A stretch of 15,003 bases of DNA from positions 1 to 15,003 of the forward strand of contig URKU01000044.1 of NCBI GenBank assembly GCA_900548515.1, written 5' to 3'. Source of the stretch: an uncultured Collinsella sp. Its GTDB lineage: Bacteria > Actinomycetota > Coriobacteriia > Coriobacteriales > Coriobacteriaceae. Below the pieces are notes generated by a model. That model was not told the origin of the DNA, ran no database searches, and was given only the letters and a program-made list of their open reading frames with translations. Shown in pieces: positions 13,970-15,003 of this stretch. A program made the position numbers and the translations under genes. The first letter of the stretch is position 1. Every line of letters starts with the position of its first letter.

Positions 13970-14710
13970 ATGATTGGCCTTCAAACGCTGACGATCTCTT
14001 ATGGAAAGAAGGTGCTCGTAGATTCGGTGGACGCTGAGTTTGCCCCGGGTACGGTCTACGGTCTCGTCGCTCCGAACGGGCATGGAAAGACGACGTTGCT
14101 GCGTGCGATGGCAGGTTTGCCGGGTCCTCGCGTGGACGGGAGCATCGTTCTGGATGAGGTGCAGGGTACGGGTGCGAGAGAGGTCCGTTCTATGATCTTC
14201 TATGCACCTGGTGAGGGGACGCTGCTGTATCCCGGATTGCGTGCGGAAGATCACCTCAAGATGGTTTGCGATATGTGGCCGCATGCTCGCGATATCGAAG
14301 AGATAGTGGAACAAACGCAGATAGGCGAGTTCGCGAAGATGAGGATCCGCACTCTGAGCCAGGGCATGAAGCAGCAGCTTACCCTGGCGATTGCGTATGC
14401 GACGGGTGCGCGGTACCTTCTATTAGATGAGCCCATGAACGCGCTCGACCCCAGCAGGGTGGGCTTGCATTCAGAGATCCTCAGGAAGCTGGCCGATTCT
14501 GGTACGTGCATCATCATGTCATCCCACATCTTGGATTCGGTCGATAGGCTGTGCGATGAGATTCTGTTTTTGAAGGATGGGAGGCTCATTAGAAGCATTC
14601 CGCAAGATGATGCTGCGCCGAAGTCTCCTGGATCCCATTTCGCAAAGCCTGCCGGACGCGCCGAGGGTGCGCTAAGCACGTATCGGCGACTCTACGAAAA
14701 AGGCGGGTAG
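13970..14710 (+). CDS. ABC transporter ATP-binding protein
   Basis: This 246-residue cytoplasmic ATPase energises the flanking permeases. Walker A is APNGHGKTT at 34-42, with Ala in place of the first Gly. The signature is LSQGMKQQL at 129-137, Walker B YLLLDEP at 149-155 (Glu154), the D-loop NALDP at 157-161, and the switch His186 is in SSHIL. Where a Q-loop glutamine is expected (about residues 78-86) the sequence is YAPGEGTLLYP, with no Gln. The C-terminal 35 residues are a poorly conserved tail. An upstream ATG at 13961 overlaps the permease TGA as ATGA, but AAAGGGG (13954-13960) touches it; the ATG at 13970 has the proper 9-nt spacing. The tight coupling shows one operon with the permease. 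The family resembles ABC-2 exporters for peptides, drugs or self-immunity. Confidence 0.9.
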   Translation: MIGLQTLTISYGKKVLVDSVDAEFAPGTVYGLVAPNGHGKTTLLRAMAGLPGPRVDGSIVLDEVQGTGAREVRSMIFYAPGEGTLLYPGLRAEDHLKMVCDMWPHARDIEEIVEQTQIGEFAKMRIRTLSQGMKQQLTLAIAYATGARYLLLDEPMNALDPSRVGLHSEILRKLADSGTCIIMSSHILDSVDRLCDEILFLKDGRLIRSIPQDDAAPKSPGSHFAKPAGRAEGALSTYRRLYEKGG

Positions 14711-14863
14711 AAATGCAAGTTAAAAATCTATGTGGTCAATGTGATGCCGTTGAACCCGCGTATCGATACCGCTCAGCCATTCGCCTCGCCCCCGCCGCGC
14801 GCATCTTCATCCGGTCTGTTACTTTTAATCTAACAATTCTTTGAGGAATGTAGGTGCTTCTAA
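14711..14863 (+). other. 153-bp gap between ATPase and next permease, with a doubtful 43-codon frame
   Basis: An ATG at 14713 opens a 43-residue frame ending at TGA 14844, beginning MQVKNLCGQCDAVEP, with only GGCGGG as a poor ribosome site. It matches nothing I recognise and may be chance or a remnant. The right part turns AT-rich: GTTACTTTT (14818-14826) also occurs at 11634-11642 beside the DUF2975-Xre promoter, and TGTTA/TAACA flank it. An internal promoter or operator is possible but not shown. Confidence 0.25.
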
Positions 14864-15003
14864 ATGTACTGTCGACTTCTTCTCAAACTAATCCTAAGAG
14901 ACAAGGCCGTATGGATTTGTACGCTCGTTCTTGCTGCAGCCTTCTCCGTCCCCATTGCGTTCAATTCACCCATCTACGGGCCCTTCTTTATGAAGCAGGG
15001 CAT
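14864..15003 (+). CDS. Second ABC permease, N-terminal part (gene runs off the right edge)
   Basis: Forty-six codons are visible: a short amphipathic lead, MYCRLLLKLILRDKAV, then a hydrophobic helix at about 16-34 and FNSPIYGPFFMKQG. The layout, a basic start, one helix and then an extracytoplasmic segment, is like that of the double-length permease at 11748, whose start is MFKISKVIFRSLLSSRS. It is therefore most likely another permease subunit of the same exporter. ATG 14864 has TAGGTG 7 nt upstream. The rest of the protein is outside the window, so family assignment is tentative. Confidence 0.6.
   Translation, partial: MYCRLLLKLILRDKAVWICTLVLAAAFSVPIAFNSPIYGPFFMKQG

Overview
The window looks like the chromosome of a high-GC, Gram-positive actinobacterium, most probably a gut Coriobacteriia such as Collinsella. 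The grounds are the GC-rich third codon positions, strong AAAGGAGG-type ribosome binding sites, the housekeeping gene set, and intergenic repeats of a kind I associate with that group. The genus is an inference made without any database search.

Layout. Positions 1-7880 hold ordinary chromosomal genes: the 5' end of a class A penicillin-binding protein (minus), a U32-family protein resembling the rRNA/tRNA hydroxylation factors, tyrosyl-tRNA synthetase (tyrS) with a clear intrinsic terminator, adenine deaminase (ade), and two convergent Cof-type HAD phosphatases. The gaps after tyrS, ade and the two HAD genes carry four complete copies of one 29-nt repeat with TAGTC/GACTA ends and the core GGGGACGTTCTT. 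Two of these copies supply the TAG stop codon of the gene beside them. Positions 7900-9830 (minus) hold an ACT-domain protein followed by citrate synthase, ending in a textbook terminator.

From about 9830 to the right end the character changes to accessory DNA. There is a gene-free stretch with small repeats, then the C-terminal catalytic half of a tyrosine recombinase that has lost its N-terminal half. It lies directly after, and in the same frame as, a YozG-like Xre regulator. The regulator forms a tight operon with a four-helix DUF2975 membrane protein. Divergent from this pair is an ABC exporter operon: a permease built of two homologous halves, an ATPase, and the start of a second permease cut off by the window end. 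Three palindromes sit in the 144-bp divergent promoter region. The simplest reading is a small, regulated, probably horizontally acquired ABC export module on a decayed integrated element, with the Xre/DUF2975 pair as its likely controller. Its substrate cannot be read from the sequence.
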